DNA of 55,655 bases from Hyphomicrobiales bacterium (GTDB taxonomy: Bacteria > Pseudomonadota > Alphaproteobacteria > Rhizobiales > Beijerinckiaceae), in assembly GCA_003963405.1 (NCBI GenBank), contig RXIY01000066.1, forward strand, positions 1-55,655, read 5' to 3'. The notes beneath the pieces were generated by a model. The model was not told the DNA's origin, made no database searches, and worked only from the letters and a program-made list of their open reading frames with translations. Every line of letters begins with the position of its first letter. Within the stretch, counting starts at the first letter, position 1. Positions 10,301-17,615 of the stretch are shown here, piece after piece. A program made the position numbers and the translations under genes.

Positions 10301-10623
10301 CCTCTGCGCCGCGCGAGCGCCTCGAGCTGCTCGACGCCATAGGCCCAGTAATCCTTGCCGCCGAGCAGGCGCACCACGACGAGCTTCGCATGGCGCGCGA
10401 CCGAGTCGAGATAGAGATCGACGGAGTAGGGGTGCTTCAGCTGTGCGAGCTGTGCGCAGCGCAGGCTCGGTAGCGCCGCGCGCGCTTCATCATGCAGGCG
10501 CGCGACCAGACGCAGCTCCGAATCCGAGAAGGAAAGGAAAACAATGTCGGCCGGAGACTGGCCGAGATCCGTCGTCGCGCCGGCGTCATCGAGACTGTGA
10601 AGATCGCGCGGGAGAAGATGCAT
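7321..10623 (-). CDS. cobN: Cobaltochelatase large subunit CobN
   Basis: This is the large subunit of the ATP-dependent CobNST complex that inserts cobalt into hydrogenobyrinic acid a,c-diamide. At 1100 residues it is somewhat shorter than the Pseudomonas denitrificans protein (about 1275). Family hallmarks include LIHLGAHGTLEWLPGK and the preceding RHVREIDALIHLGAHG region, which match the CobN/BchH magnesium-chelatase H fold. CobS and CobT AAA partners are not in the window. The ATG start lies six bases after the cobW stop. A 1283-codon frame on the opposite strand is a GC-driven shadow. Confidence 0.95.
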   Translation of the reverse strand: MHLLPRDLHSLDDAGATTDLGQSPADIVFLSFSDSELRLVARLHDEARAALPSLRCAQLAQLKHPYSVDLYLDSVARHAKLVVVRLLGGKDYWAYGVEQLEALARRRGLALAIVPGDTVADMRLSNASTLDDAALARIWRYFQDGGPDNLRSFLVYASTLSGRPAVWRESVPVASAGRFEAACREAPADAPRAAILFYRSLYLADDVAPIAALAEALRARGFCVEATYVASLKEPESEAFVAQSLDRFAPDVILNATAFSARRDGGGVLDRADAPVLQVALATSTRDAWTASARGANGADLAMNVVLPEVDGRIFTRAISFKEIAARSAAEFDEPRHAPEPTRIAFVADLAANWARLRRKPNAEKSLALVLSDYPARRGRGGYAIGLDAEASASEIVSALQIAGYRLGDASLARAGDGRSLVRTLEDGACCVDFPLADYGRLHAALPTDFIRAVEETWGAAEDDPAVVNGAFRFSCVTAGALVVALQPDRGARGERYETYHDMQRAPRHAYVAFYLWLRHVREIDALIHLGAHGTLEWLPGKSVMLSQGCAPEAVLGPTPLVYPFIVNDPGEAAQAKRRTSAVVIGHLTPPLMTADLYDKAQTIETLLDEYASAAALDPRRAKLIAGAILDEAERIGLAEECGVTRETDLAETLARLDAWMCDLKELRIGDGLHVFGRADADPARNACAASERKALIAALAGRFVEPGPAGAPSRGRADVMPTGRNLYCIDPRHAPTRTAYEIGRRAAREIMTAHAQTHGEFPRAIMLDLWGSATIRTGGEDVAQALALMGVAPRWDDASARVIGFEILPQARLDVPRVDVTLHVSGLFRDMFPGLIALFDDAVRAVAALDEDADFNPLKEASELTRVFGAAQGAYGLGVGDKVVRGEWASREDLARAFLASGGHALDRAGDSAPALDAFSAQVARADVHVHVQDMAEVDVLTGPAFVDYEGGFAAANRMLGGAAALVHLDATRPETLRARPLKDEIARVLRMRLCNPRWLEGQMRHGHRGGAEIAEAIDNLHAFAATSGLVTDAQYDLAFSATLGDDEVREFLARENPRAMEAMARAFNDALARGLWRTGRNSVRDLLADVGGVDAARA

Positions 10624-10629
10624 GGCGCG

Positions 10630-11664
10630 TCACGGCTGGGCCAGCGCGGCGATGATGGCGTCGCGGTCGAGCCCCTTTTCGCCGATGACGACGAGACGGC
10701 TGGCGCGATTCTCTCCCGGCTTCCAGGCGCGATCGAAATGATGCTGGATGCGCGCGCCGACGCCCTGCACGAGGAGCCGCATCGGCTTGCCGGCGACCTC
10801 GACGAAGCCCTTTACGCGCAACACGTCGTGATCGCGTGCGACGGCGCCCAGTTTCTCGGCGAGCGCCGCCGGTTCGGAGATGGCCGGCAGGCTCACGACG
10901 AAACTGTCGAAATCGTCGTGGTCGTGATCAGGCTCGGCGTCGTGGTGTGAGGGACGGTTGTCGAGATCGCTCTCCGCGGCCGCCGCGAGGCCGAGCAGAA
11001 CCAGCGGATCGACCCGACCCTGGCGCGCGCGCACGAGTTTGACGGCCGCGCGGGCGCCCGAGGAGAGCTGCGCCGCGACGTCGCGCTCTTCCGTTTCGTC
11101 GAGCAGATCGGTCTTGTTGAGGATGACGAGATCGGCGCAGGCGAGCTGATCCTCGAAGACTTCTTCCAGAGGATTGTCGTGGTCGATCGTCTCCGTGGCG
11201 GCGCGCTCCTCGGCGATCGCGTCGGGATCGTCGGCGAAGCGGCCTTCCGCGACAGCTTTCCCGTCGATCACCGCGATCACGCCGTCGACGGTCAGCCGCG
11301 AGCGGATGGCCGGCCAGTCGAAAGCCTTCACCAGCGGCTTCGGCAAGGCGAGACCGGACGTTTCGATGATGATGTGGTCCGGTCGCTTCTCATGCGCGAG
11401 CAGCGCCTCGATCGCCGGCACGAAATCGTCGGCGACCGTGCAGCACAGGCAGCCATTGGCGAGTTCGACGATGTTTTCTTCCGGGCAGTTCTCGACGCCG
11501 CAGGCGCGCAGGATCTCGCCGTCGACGCCCACATCGCCGAACTCGTTGATGACGAGGGCGAGGCGCCGGTCGCCGGCGTTCTCCAGCACATGGCGGATCA
11601 GCGTGGTTTTCCCCGCGCCGAGAAAGCCGGTGACGATGGTTGCGGGAATTTTCTGCGCGCTCAT
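10630..11664 (-). CDS. cobW: Cobalamin-associated GTPase/metallochaperone CobW
   Basis: This is a G3E-family P-loop GTPase thought to deliver cobalt to the CobN chelatase. The 344-residue protein has the Walker A motif GFLGAGKTT (residues 13-21), the metal-binding CxCC motif in NGCLCCTV, the G4 motif LNKTD and a His/Asp-rich linker (HHDAEPDHDHDD). The ATG overlaps the cbtA stop by four bases. Direct linkage to cobN and to the CbtAB transporter supports a cobalt role over zinc homologues such as ZigA. Confidence 0.93.
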   Translation of the reverse strand: MSAQKIPATIVTGFLGAGKTTLIRHVLENAGDRRLALVINEFGDVGVDGEILRACGVENCPEENIVELANGCLCCTVADDFVPAIEALLAHEKRPDHIIIETSGLALPKPLVKAFDWPAIRSRLTVDGVIAVIDGKAVAEGRFADDPDAIAEERAATETIDHDNPLEEVFEDQLACADLVILNKTDLLDETEERDVAAQLSSGARAAVKLVRARQGRVDPLVLLGLAAAAESDLDNRPSHHDAEPDHDHDDFDSFVVSLPAISEPAALAEKLGAVARDHDVLRVKGFVEVAGKPMRLLVQGVGARIQHHFDRAWKPGENRASRLVVIGEKGLDRDAIIAALAQP

Positions 11665-12329
11665 GCCGCCTCCGTTTCGTCGCGTGACGCCAGCCGCCAG
11701 ACAAGGCCGGCGAGCGCGCCGGCGAGCACCCAGCACGCCGCCTGCACGGCGAGCGAGGCGGCGGCGAAGCGCGCGGCGAGTTCGGCGGGAACCGTGCTCT
11801 CCGGCGCCGCCGGCGTGGGCCAGAAGAAATGCGGCGCAACGAGCAGCGCGGCGCCGAAGGCGCGGGCGGCGACGGACTCGCCGCGCAAAAGCGCGAATAG
11901 TCCGACCCCGGTCGACGCGGCCGTCGCCAGCCACCAGAGCTGACGGCCGGCGAGATCGGTCTCGGCCGCGCCCGGAAGCTGCGGGGCGAGGCCGAGGCTC
12001 GTCGCGAGCCCGGTCGCGGCGAAGGCGCAGGCGCCCCAGAGCGCGGCGCGGCGCGGGCCGATGGCGTCGCCGGAAAAGAGCATGCCGGCGAGCAGGATCA
12101 GCGCATAGCCGGTGGAGACGGCGATCGTCGCGACGCTTGTCGCCGCCGTCCGGCGCAGGCCCTCGAAGGCGGGCGCGGCCTGTTCCGCGGCGTCATGCGC
12201 ATGCTGCGCCGCCTCATAGACCTCGGCGGCGAGGATGAGGGGAGTCGTGGTGACATGCTGCAGGGCCGCGACGGCGAGGCCCGCAACAATGCCGGCGACG
12301 AGGCCGGCCGCCAGAAGGCGCGCGATCAC
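11661..12329 (-). CDS. cbtA: Predicted cobalt transporter subunit CbtA
   Basis: This is a polytopic membrane protein of the CbtA family, predicted to take up cobalt with CbtB. Several hydrophobic helices are visible (ARLLAAGLVAGIVAGLAVAA; ALILLAGMLFSG; a C-terminal VLAGALAGLVW). I chose a GTG at 12329, 20 bases after cbtB, because the resulting N-terminus (ARLLAAGLVAG...QHVTTTPLILAAE) matches the family opening. An ATG at 12386 inside cbtB would add 19 residues, and neither start has a clear Shine-Dalgarno sequence. It is the second gene after the B12 riboswitch. Confidence 0.82.
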   Translation of the reverse strand: MIARLLAAGLVAGIVAGLAVAALQHVTTTPLILAAEVYEAAQHAHDAAEQAAPAFEGLRRTAATSVATIAVSTGYALILLAGMLFSGDAIGPRRAALWGACAFAATGLATSLGLAPQLPGAAETDLAGRQLWWLATAASTGVGLFALLRGESVAARAFGAALLVAPHFFWPTPAAPESTVPAELAARFAAASLAVQAACWVLAGALAGLVWRLASRDETEAA

Positions 12330-12348
12330 GGGTCGCGTGGCGCGGCGG

Positions 12349-12531
12349 CTAGTGGCAGGGGAAGGAAAGCGCGTGGCGCGAATCATGCGCCGCGTCGTGG
12401 ACGCCCTCGGAATTGGCGAAACCCGCGCCATAGACCAGGCCGAGGCCGAGGAGGAAGGCGACGAAAGCCGCCTTGAGGGTGTCGGCCTTCGAGGTCGAAA
12501 GCGAGCGGACGGCGGCGGTGTTCGTGTTCAT
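12349..12531 (-). CDS. cbtB: Predicted cobalt transporter subunit CbtB
   Basis: This 60-residue protein has one membrane helix (AAFVAFLLGLGLVYGAGFA) and a C-terminal histidine cluster ending in FPCH, as is typical of CbtB. The histidines are presumed to bind cobalt. GGGAGA lies about seven bases before the ATG. It is the first gene downstream of the cobalamin riboswitch, so its expression should fall when B12 is abundant. Confidence 0.9.
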   Translation of the reverse strand: MNTNTAAVRSLSTSKADTLKAAFVAFLLGLGLVYGAGFANSEGVHDAAHDSRHALSFPCH

Positions 12532-12592
12532 CGAGCGTCTCCCTGCCGCCCCACCGGCGGCGAAATATTGTGACAGGCGACAAGGCGTCGCC

Positions 12593-12761
12593 GCGACGGC
12601 AGGTCTCCTGGCTTCCGGGTCCACCATCCGCGCCGCCTTCCCAAGCTCTGGAGCTCAGTGGCCGATGGCGCGGCCTTCCCGGATACAGTTGCGGGGGCAG
12701 CCGCGGCTTTGGGCGTGCCCGCACCGCGTTCCCTCTTCGCCTTCTTGCGAAGGACCGTCGC
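12593..12761 (-). promoter_or_regulatory. Cobalamin riboswitch (AdoCbl type) controlling the cbt-cob operon
   Basis: Reading the minus strand, all main conserved blocks are present. They are GAGGGAACGCGGTGCGGGC, then CTGCCCCCGCAACTGTA, then GCCACTGAGC with GGGAAGG, and the terminal B12 box GGAAGCCAGGAGACCTGCC. The P1 arms pair (12755-12761 with 12593-12599). Downstream, a 6-bp hairpin (12576-12592) and the GGGAGA ribosome binding site of cbtB could form the expression platform. Binding of cobalamin is expected to reduce expression. Confidence 0.95.
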
Positions 12762-12766
12762 AATCA

Positions 12767-12795
12767 GTCATATGCGCAGGCGCCATAGACGTCAA
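12767..12795 (-). promoter_or_regulatory. Promoter of the riboswitch-cob operon
   Basis: On the minus strand TTGACG (12790-12795) and TATGAC (12767-12772) are separated by 17 bases. Predicted initiation near 12760 coincides with the 5' strand of riboswitch helix P1, which supports both calls. It overlaps the upstream region of the divergent gene cobO. Confidence 0.7.
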
Positions 12796-12808
12796 ATGGG
12801 AGCCTGCC

Positions 12809-13423
12809 TTGACCGAAGAAGAAAGCGACGCGGCGCGCCGCCACCGCGCAAAGATGGAAAAGCGCAAGGCCGTTCAGGACGCGGAGGTCGCCGGCAAGAC
12901 CATCGCGCAGAAGGGCCTGCTGATGGTCCATACAGGTCCGGGCAAGGGGAAATCGACCGCGGCCTTCGGCCTCGCCTTGCGGGCGCTCGGCCATGGCTGG
13001 AAGGTCGGCGTCGTGCAGTTCGGCAAGGGCCAGTGGCGCAGCGGCGAGCGCGAAATGCTGGAAAAGCTCGGCGCCGTTTCCTGGCATACGCTCGGAGAGG
13101 GCTTTACCTGGGAGACCCAGGATCGCGCGCGAGACGAAGCCGCCGCCCGCCGCGCCTGGGAGACAGCCTGCGAACTGATGGATGATCCCGAGATCCGCCT
13201 GCTGGTGCTCGATGAATTGAATATTTCGCTGCGCTACGACCATCTGCCGATGGATGAGGTTCTCGCCAGGCTCGCCGCGCGCCGCGCCGATCTTCATGTC
13301 GTCGTCACAGGGAGAAATGCGAAGCCGGAACTTGTCGCGGCAGCCGATCTCGTCACCGAAATGACTCTGGTGAAGCATCACTTTTCGGCTGGCGTGAAAG
13401 CGCAGGAGGGAATCGAATTCTGA
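12809..13423 (+). CDS. cobO: Cob(I)yrinic acid a,c-diamide adenosyltransferase CobO
   Basis: This enzyme transfers the adenosyl group of ATP to cob(I)yrinic acid a,c-diamide (CobA/CobO/BtuR family). The 204-residue protein has the P-loop HTGPGKGKSTAAFG around residues 41-54 and VLDELNISL as the Walker B-like segment. The TTG at 12809 is preferred because it gives the family N-terminus (TEEESDAARRHRAKM) and follows GGGAG. In-frame sequence further upstream lies inside the riboswitch DNA. The gene diverges from the cob operon but acts in the same pathway, and it is not downstream of the riboswitch. Confidence 0.92.
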   Translation: MTEEESDAARRHRAKMEKRKAVQDAEVAGKTIAQKGLLMVHTGPGKGKSTAAFGLALRALGHGWKVGVVQFGKGQWRSGEREMLEKLGAVSWHTLGEGFTWETQDRARDEAAARRAWETACELMDDPEIRLLVLDELNISLRYDHLPMDEVLARLAARRADLHVVVTGRNAKPELVAAADLVTEMTLVKHHFSAGVKAQEGIEF

Positions 13424-13429
13424 TCGACG

Positions 13430-14473
13430 TCAGCCCTGGCGCGTCTGCTGCAATTTCTCGGTAGCTGCTGTCCATGTGTCGGCGATCGACCGTTTGACCG
13501 AAGCGACTGCGCGCCACAGCGCCGCCGCCGCCTTGACGGGCGGCGTGACGAGCATTCCCAGAGCGGAGTGCGGGTCGACGCTTTCCTCGTCCGCGCCATA
13601 GACGAGCCGTGGGTTTTTTTCCGGAGGGATTTCAAGCGTTCCGAACATCCAGTCCCACACCGCGAGCACGCTGCCGAGGTTGCGATTGAAATGCTGAGGG
13701 TCCTTGGAGTGGTGAATTTGATGATGCGCCGGGCTCAGGACGAAATGGCCCCAGAGGCCTCGGAACGGAATCCAGAATTCGGAATGCTGGAGATGTCCGA
13801 TCGTCCAGAGGAAAATGATGAAAAGGACATTCTTCCCCTCCACGGAGAAGAACTCGGCTTTCTGCCCGTAGAGATATTCGAGCACGCCGGACGCGGCGCC
13901 GATGAACAGGGCAAGCATATAGCCGAAAACGACGCTGTCGATGGGATGGTTTCTGTAGTTCGTCAACGGCGTAAGGACGTCGGCAGTGTGGTGGAGCTTG
14001 TGAAGCTCCCACAAGAATGGAACCCTATGCTTGAGATAGTGGTCCAGATAATAGCCGATCTCATAGGCAAGAAAGAGAACAACGGTCGAGACAGCCTTCA
14101 TCTTGAAGTCGCAGCACTCGACAGGCTCGGCCGGGCCGAACGCGCTGTTGAGCATCGCGTGCACGCCAGTCGAGACGGTATTCAATGAAACGACCAGCGC
14201 GCCGACGACGACCGGCATGAAAACCACGCTCAGAACGAAAAGCTTGATGTCCGCGTGAACAGAGGCGCGCGTCAGAATTTTCTTGGCAAGAACGGCCCGC
14301 GCGATGACCCTCGGAAAAACCCGGCCCCGCCGTTTTTTCTGGCGGTAGCCCAATGCAAGGAGCGCGACGCCAAAAGAGGTCGCCAAAGAATAGACCGATA
14401 GGACCGAGCCCGCCGAAAATAATTCGTTCCCGACCCTGTGAAGGGAAACGTGGAGGGCGGCGTTGAGGTCCAT
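13430..14473 (-). CDS. Sterol desaturase / fatty acid hydroxylase superfamily membrane protein
   Basis: This is a 347-residue integral membrane di-iron enzyme. The three histidine clusters of the family are visible: DHYLKH, HKLHH (residues around 155-180) and HHQIHH towards the C-terminus. Several hydrophobic helices precede them (YSLATSFGVALLALGY; FVLSVVFMPVVVGALVV; VVLFLAYEIGYYL). It probably hydroxylates or desaturates a lipid, possibly a hopanoid, sterol or fatty acid; the substrate cannot be deduced. It is convergent with cobO, whose stop lies six bases away. A TATAAA -10-like box on the minus strand lies at 14539-14544. Confidence 0.85.
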   Translation of the reverse strand: MDLNAALHVSLHRVGNELFSAGSVLSVYSLATSFGVALLALGYRQKKRRGRVFPRVIARAVLAKKILTRASVHADIKLFVLSVVFMPVVVGALVVSLNTVSTGVHAMLNSAFGPAEPVECCDFKMKAVSTVVLFLAYEIGYYLDHYLKHRVPFLWELHKLHHTADVLTPLTNYRNHPIDSVVFGYMLALFIGAASGVLEYLYGQKAEFFSVEGKNVLFIIFLWTIGHLQHSEFWIPFRGLWGHFVLSPAHHQIHHSKDPQHFNRNLGSVLAVWDWMFGTLEIPPEKNPRLVYGADEESVDPHSALGMLVTPPVKAAAALWRAVASVKRSIADTWTAATEKLQQTRQG

Positions 14474-14663
14474 CTTGTGTTGTTGCGTCCGAAGGAGGCG
14501 GCGCTCGCAGACTTGCTCCGCCGCAGATGATGCCGCCCTTTATAGCCCCGATTTACCCATCGGGCGAGGGTTCGAGCGGGCGAGTTGCGGTTCAGGCGTT
14601 CTCGGTTCTCGAGCAATTTGAAGAACCGGCGTTCCGTCGTCGGCAGAGCGACGATGTGGGTTC

Positions 14664-14706
14664 AAAAAGCAGAAGCCGACGCCCGATCAAGTCGATAGCG
14701 TCGGCT
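14664..14706 (-). terminator. Intrinsic terminator downstream of the 64-residue protein gene
   Basis: On the minus strand a 9-bp stem (14698-14706 with 14674-14682) is followed by TCTGCTTTTT. Between the gene end at 14796 and this terminator lies a second hairpin (14748-14753 with 14779-14784, with an inner GC-rich stem). Together they form a structured 3' UTR. The 14474-14795 stretch otherwise holds no recognisable gene. Confidence 0.7.
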
Positions 14707-14795
14707 CCAGATCGGCCTCGCCGTAAGACGGCGGACCGCCCTTGCGCGAGGACGAAGCCGGGGAGGCCACCCCGGCAAGTCCTCAGGCAGGGGTA

Positions 14796-14990
14796 TTACT
14801 GAATCATGCGGGCGGTCGAGCCGGTGCCGGCGGTGCCGAACTGCTCGCGGTTGTTGCCCGTGCCGTTGGAGCCTTCCGGAGAGATCCAGTCCGGAACCCA
14901 AGTGAGAGCCACGACAACGAAGCCGATGAAAGCAGCAGCCCAGATCAGCATCTTGCCGAGGTCGCCGGAGCTATGAACGTTGACGGCCAT
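14796..14990 (-). CDS. Small single-helix membrane protein of unknown function (64 aa)
   Basis: This 64-residue protein is not recognised. Residues 1-12 are hydrophilic, one strong membrane helix follows (MLIWAAAFIGFVVVALTWV), then a polar Gly/Asn/Thr-rich tail ending ARMIQ. The ATG is preceded by AGGGGGAAAACGC, a strong ribosome binding site. It has its own promoter (15041-15069) and its own terminator (14664-14706), so it looks like an independent, possibly highly expressed monocistron. It could be a small accessory subunit of a membrane complex. That is a guess from its shape only, and neither neighbour suggests a partner. Confidence 0.72.
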   Translation of the reverse strand: MAVNVHSSGDLGKMLIWAAAFIGFVVVALTWVPDWISPEGSNGTGNNREQFGTAGTGSTARMIQ

Positions 14991-15040
14991 GCGTTTTCCC
15001 CCTGTTGTTTTTTTACCAGAATGCTTGCCGCATCGAGGTA

Positions 15041-15069
15041 ACCCTAGCTCGATTCAAAACGCTTGGCAA
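15041..15069 (-). promoter_or_regulatory. Candidate promoter of the 64-residue protein gene
   Basis: On the minus strand TTGCCA (15064-15069) and TAGGGT (15041-15046) are separated by 17 bases. They would give a leader of about 45 bases before the ATG at 14990. The rest of 14991-15258 shows no gene or stable motif that I can support. Confidence 0.4.
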
Positions 15070-15258
15070 TGCGCCTGACATAGCTATTTTTGGACGCTCA
15101 AAAGTGGCACGTATGCGTGTAAAAACAATGATGTAATGTGCGACAACTGGTCGCGGCTCAAATAATTTTTGCGGCGGAAAAACGAAAGTCTTCGAGCTCC
15201 CGAGGCCTTTCCCCGCGCCTCCGCCGGCGGGGGGTCCGCGACTGTTGTGGCCAGCCTA

Positions 15259-15287
15259 TTGCTCCCTGCGAGCGCTTCGCCTATAAG
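15259..15287 (+). promoter_or_regulatory. Promoter of rpsB-tsf
   Basis: TTGCTC (15259-15264) and TATAAG (15282-15287) are 17 bases apart. They predict a start near 15294 and a leader of about 105 bases. rpsB leaders can carry S2 autoregulatory structures; I could not identify one here. Confidence 0.6.
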
Positions 15288-15399
15288 CGCGCGCATTCCA
15301 CAGGCGAGGATTTCGTGGCGTCTGATCAAAGACGTCGCTTCCGGTGGCCGGTTCCCGGCTTTCCCAACCTTCGCCGAGGCTCAACCGGAGAAAAGAACC

Positions 15400-16410
15400 A
15401 TGGCGCTTCCTGATTTCAACATGCGTGGCCTTCTCGAGGCGGGCGCTCATTTCGGTCACCAGTCGCATCGCTGGAACCCGAAGATGGCCCCCTATATCTT
15501 TGGCGCGCGCAACAACATCCATATCATCGACCTCGCCCAGACGGTGCCGCTGCTACATCAGGCGCTGAAGCTCGTCTCCGACACCGTGTCCAAGGGCGGC
15601 CGCGTTCTCTTCGTCGGCACCAAGCGTCAGGCGCAGGATCAGATCGCGGACGCCGCCAGGCGCAGCGCGCAATATTACATCAACTCCCGCTGGCTCGGCG
15701 GCACGCTGACCAACTGGAAGACGATTTCCGCCTCCATCAACCGGCTGCGCAAGCTGGACGAGCAGCTCTCGGCGGGCGCCCAGGGCGTCACGAAGAAGGA
15801 GCGCCTGCTCCTGACCCGCGAGCGCGACAAGCTGGAAAAGGCGCTCGGCGGCATCAAGGACATGGGCGGCACGCCCGACCTGATCTTCGTCATCGACACC
15901 AATAAGGAGCAGCTCGCGATCAAGGAGGCGAATCGCCTCAAGATTCCGGTGGTTGCGATCCTCGACACCAATTGCGACCCGGACGGGGTGAGCTACCCGA
16001 TCCCCGGCAATGACGACGCCGGCCGCGCCATCGCCCTCTATTGCGATCTGATCGCCAAGGCGGCGATCGACGGTATTTCCCGCAGCCAGGGCGCCTTGGG
16101 CGTGGATCTGGGAGCCGCCGAGACGCCGGAGGCCGAGCCGGCCGTCGCGAGCGAAGCCGGCGCGTATGCGTCGACGGAAGCTTTCGAGCTTCTTGCCGCG
16201 CCGCGCGGCGCGCCCGACGATCTTGCGAAGCTCAACGGCGTTGGGCCGCAGCTCGTCAAGAAGCTCAATGACGCCGGCATCTTCCATTATTGGCAGATTG
16301 CCGCGATGACGCCGGCCGATAGCGAAAAGATGGACGCCGAACTCAAGCTCAACGGCCGTATCGCCCGTGATGGCTGGGTCGATCAGGCGCGCGCGCTTCT
16401 CTCCGCTTAA
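15400..16410 (+). CDS. rpsB: 30S ribosomal protein S2 with C-terminal extension
   Basis: This is S2 of the small ribosomal subunit. The core runs from [20 protein letters not shown] to about residue 230 and contains all expected blocks ([22 protein letters not shown]). At 336 residues it is about 95 longer than Escherichia coli S2. The added C-terminus has a variable Ala/Glu linker and then a helix-hairpin-helix-like module ([22 protein letters not shown]). Similar modules are found at the ends of S2, L21 and NuoE in Hyphomicrobiales. The ATG follows CCGGAGAAAAGAACC. tsf follows as in most bacteria. Confidence 0.97.
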   Translation: MALPDFNMRGLLEAGAHFGHQSHRWNPKMAPYIFGARNNIHIIDLAQTVPLLHQALKLVSDTVSKGGRVLFVGTKRQAQDQIADAARRSAQYYINSRWLGGTLTNWKTISASINRLRKLDEQLSAGAQGVTKKERLLLTRERDKLEKALGGIKDMGGTPDLIFVIDTNKEQLAIKEANRLKIPVVAILDTNCDPDGVSYPIPGNDDAGRAIALYCDLIAKAAIDGISRSQGALGVDLGAAETPEAEPAVASEAGAYASTEAFELLAAPRGAPDDLAKLNGVGPQLVKKLNDAGIFHYWQIAAMTPADSEKMDAELKLNGRIARDGWVDQARALLSA

Positions 16411-16440
16411 AGCCGGACTGTCATTTCCTGATCCGACATC

Positions 16441-16470
16441 GGGCGCCGGCTCTTTCCTGAGCCGGCGCCC
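16441..16470 (+). other. Perfect 12-bp hairpin in the rpsB-tsf spacer
   Basis: GGGCGCCGGCTC (16441-16452) and its exact complement (16459-16470) enclose the loop TTTCCT. No T tract follows on either strand, so it is not a standard intrinsic terminator. It may be an attenuator, a processing site or a stability element that sets the S2 to EF-Ts ratio. It lies about 70 bases before the tsf start. Confidence 0.6.
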
Positions 16471-16538
16471 GTCGCAATAAACGCACCCGAGAGCCGGGAG
16501 GCCGCGCGGCGCGCGCTCCCAAACAGGAGGATTTCAAC

Positions 16539-17465
16539 ATGGCCACGATAACCGCCGCCCTTGTCAAGGAACTGCGCGAGAGCACCGGCGCCGGCATGAT
16601 GGACTGCAAGGCGGCGCTGACCGCGACCGAGGGCGAATTCGAGGCCGCGATCGACTGGCTGCGCAAGAAGGGCCTCTCCAAGGCCGCCAAGAAGGCCGAC
16701 CGCGTCGCGGCCGAGGGTTTGGTCGCGGCGCTGACCGGAGACAAGACCGGCGTCGTCGTGGAGGTGAACTCCGAAACGGACTTCGTCTCCCGTAACGCCG
16801 ACTTCCAGACGCTCGTCAAGAATATCGCTGAAGTCGCGTTGACGACCGGCAAGACCGACGCGGAGGAACTTGGCGCGCAGGCCTATCCGGGCGGCGGCAC
16901 GGTGGCCGAGAACATCACCAGCTCCATCGCCACCATCGGGGAGAACCTCACGCTGCGCCGCGCGGCCGCTCTCATCGTGGGCGAGGGCGTGGTCGGCCGC
17001 TACGTGCACGGCCAGGTCGTCGACGGGCAGGGCAAGATCGCCGTGATCGTCGCGCTGGAGTCGACGGGCGACAAGGAAGTCCTCGCCAAGCTCGCCCGCG
17101 AGATCGCCATGCATGTCGCCTCGGCCAATCCGCAGGCGATGGACGCCTCGGGCCTCGATCCTGCCGTGGTCGAGCGCGAAGCCAATCTGCTGCGCGAGAA
17201 GAACGCCGGCAAGCCGGAGAACGTGCTGGCCAAGATCGTCGAATCCGGCGTCAAGACCTTCGCCAAGGAAGTCTGCCTGCTGGACCAGGTCTCGAACCAC
17301 CCCGAGCACGCCGGCAAGACCGTGGCCCAGGCCGTGAAGGAGCTCGAGGGCAAGGCCGGCGCGCCGATCGCCATCAAGGGCTTCATCCGCTATGCGCTGG
17401 GCGAAGGCATCGAAAAGCAGACGAGCGACTTCGCGGCGGAAGTCGCTGCGGCCGCGAAAGGCTGA
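16539..17465 (+). CDS. tsf: Elongation factor Ts
   Basis: This is the guanine-nucleotide exchange factor for EF-Tu. The 308-residue protein opens with the UBA-like domain ([21 protein letters not shown]) and contains the nucleotide-exchange motif SETDFVSRN near residue 80. A strong AGGAGG lies about ten bases before the ATG. It is co-oriented with rpsB and ends at an intrinsic terminator, which closes the rpsB-tsf unit. Confidence 0.98.
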   Translation: MATITAALVKELRESTGAGMMDCKAALTATEGEFEAAIDWLRKKGLSKAAKKADRVAAEGLVAALTGDKTGVVVEVNSETDFVSRNADFQTLVKNIAEVALTTGKTDAEELGAQAYPGGGTVAENITSSIATIGENLTLRRAAALIVGEGVVGRYVHGQVVDGQGKIAVIVALESTGDKEVLAKLAREIAMHVASANPQAMDASGLDPAVVEREANLLREKNAGKPENVLAKIVESGVKTFAKEVCLLDQVSNHPEHAGKTVAQAVKELEGKAGAPIAIKGFIRYALGEGIEKQTSDFAAEVAAAAKG

Positions 17466-17503
17466 AATAACGAAGTTCCGCTTAGTCGAGGCAAGGTTTC
17501 AAG

Positions 17504-17535
17504 GGCCGGGGCGCACGCTCCGGCCTTTTCGTTTG
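17504..17535 (+). terminator. Intrinsic terminator after tsf
   Basis: A 9-bp stem (17504-17512 with 17517-17525, loop GCAC) is followed by TTTTCGTTT. It lies about 40 bases after the tsf stop. Confidence 0.85.
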
Positions 17536-17615
17536 GCCCAGCCCCGGCAGAGCGCTTGAAACATTTATGATTCCCCCGCGTTTCGCCGGATTGGCGGGGC
17601 GGCGGGAGGGTCGCG

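Noticed and set aside
6622-10473. A 1283-codon open frame on the + strand opposite cobG/cobN
   Set aside because: It is antisense to two clear cob genes and its composition (Arg/Glu/Gly/Ala-rich, no domains) is that of a GC-rich shadow frame.
16441-16470. Hairpin after rpsB as an intrinsic terminator
   Set aside because: There is no T tract on either side, and tsf, normally co-transcribed, follows. It was recorded as a structural element instead.
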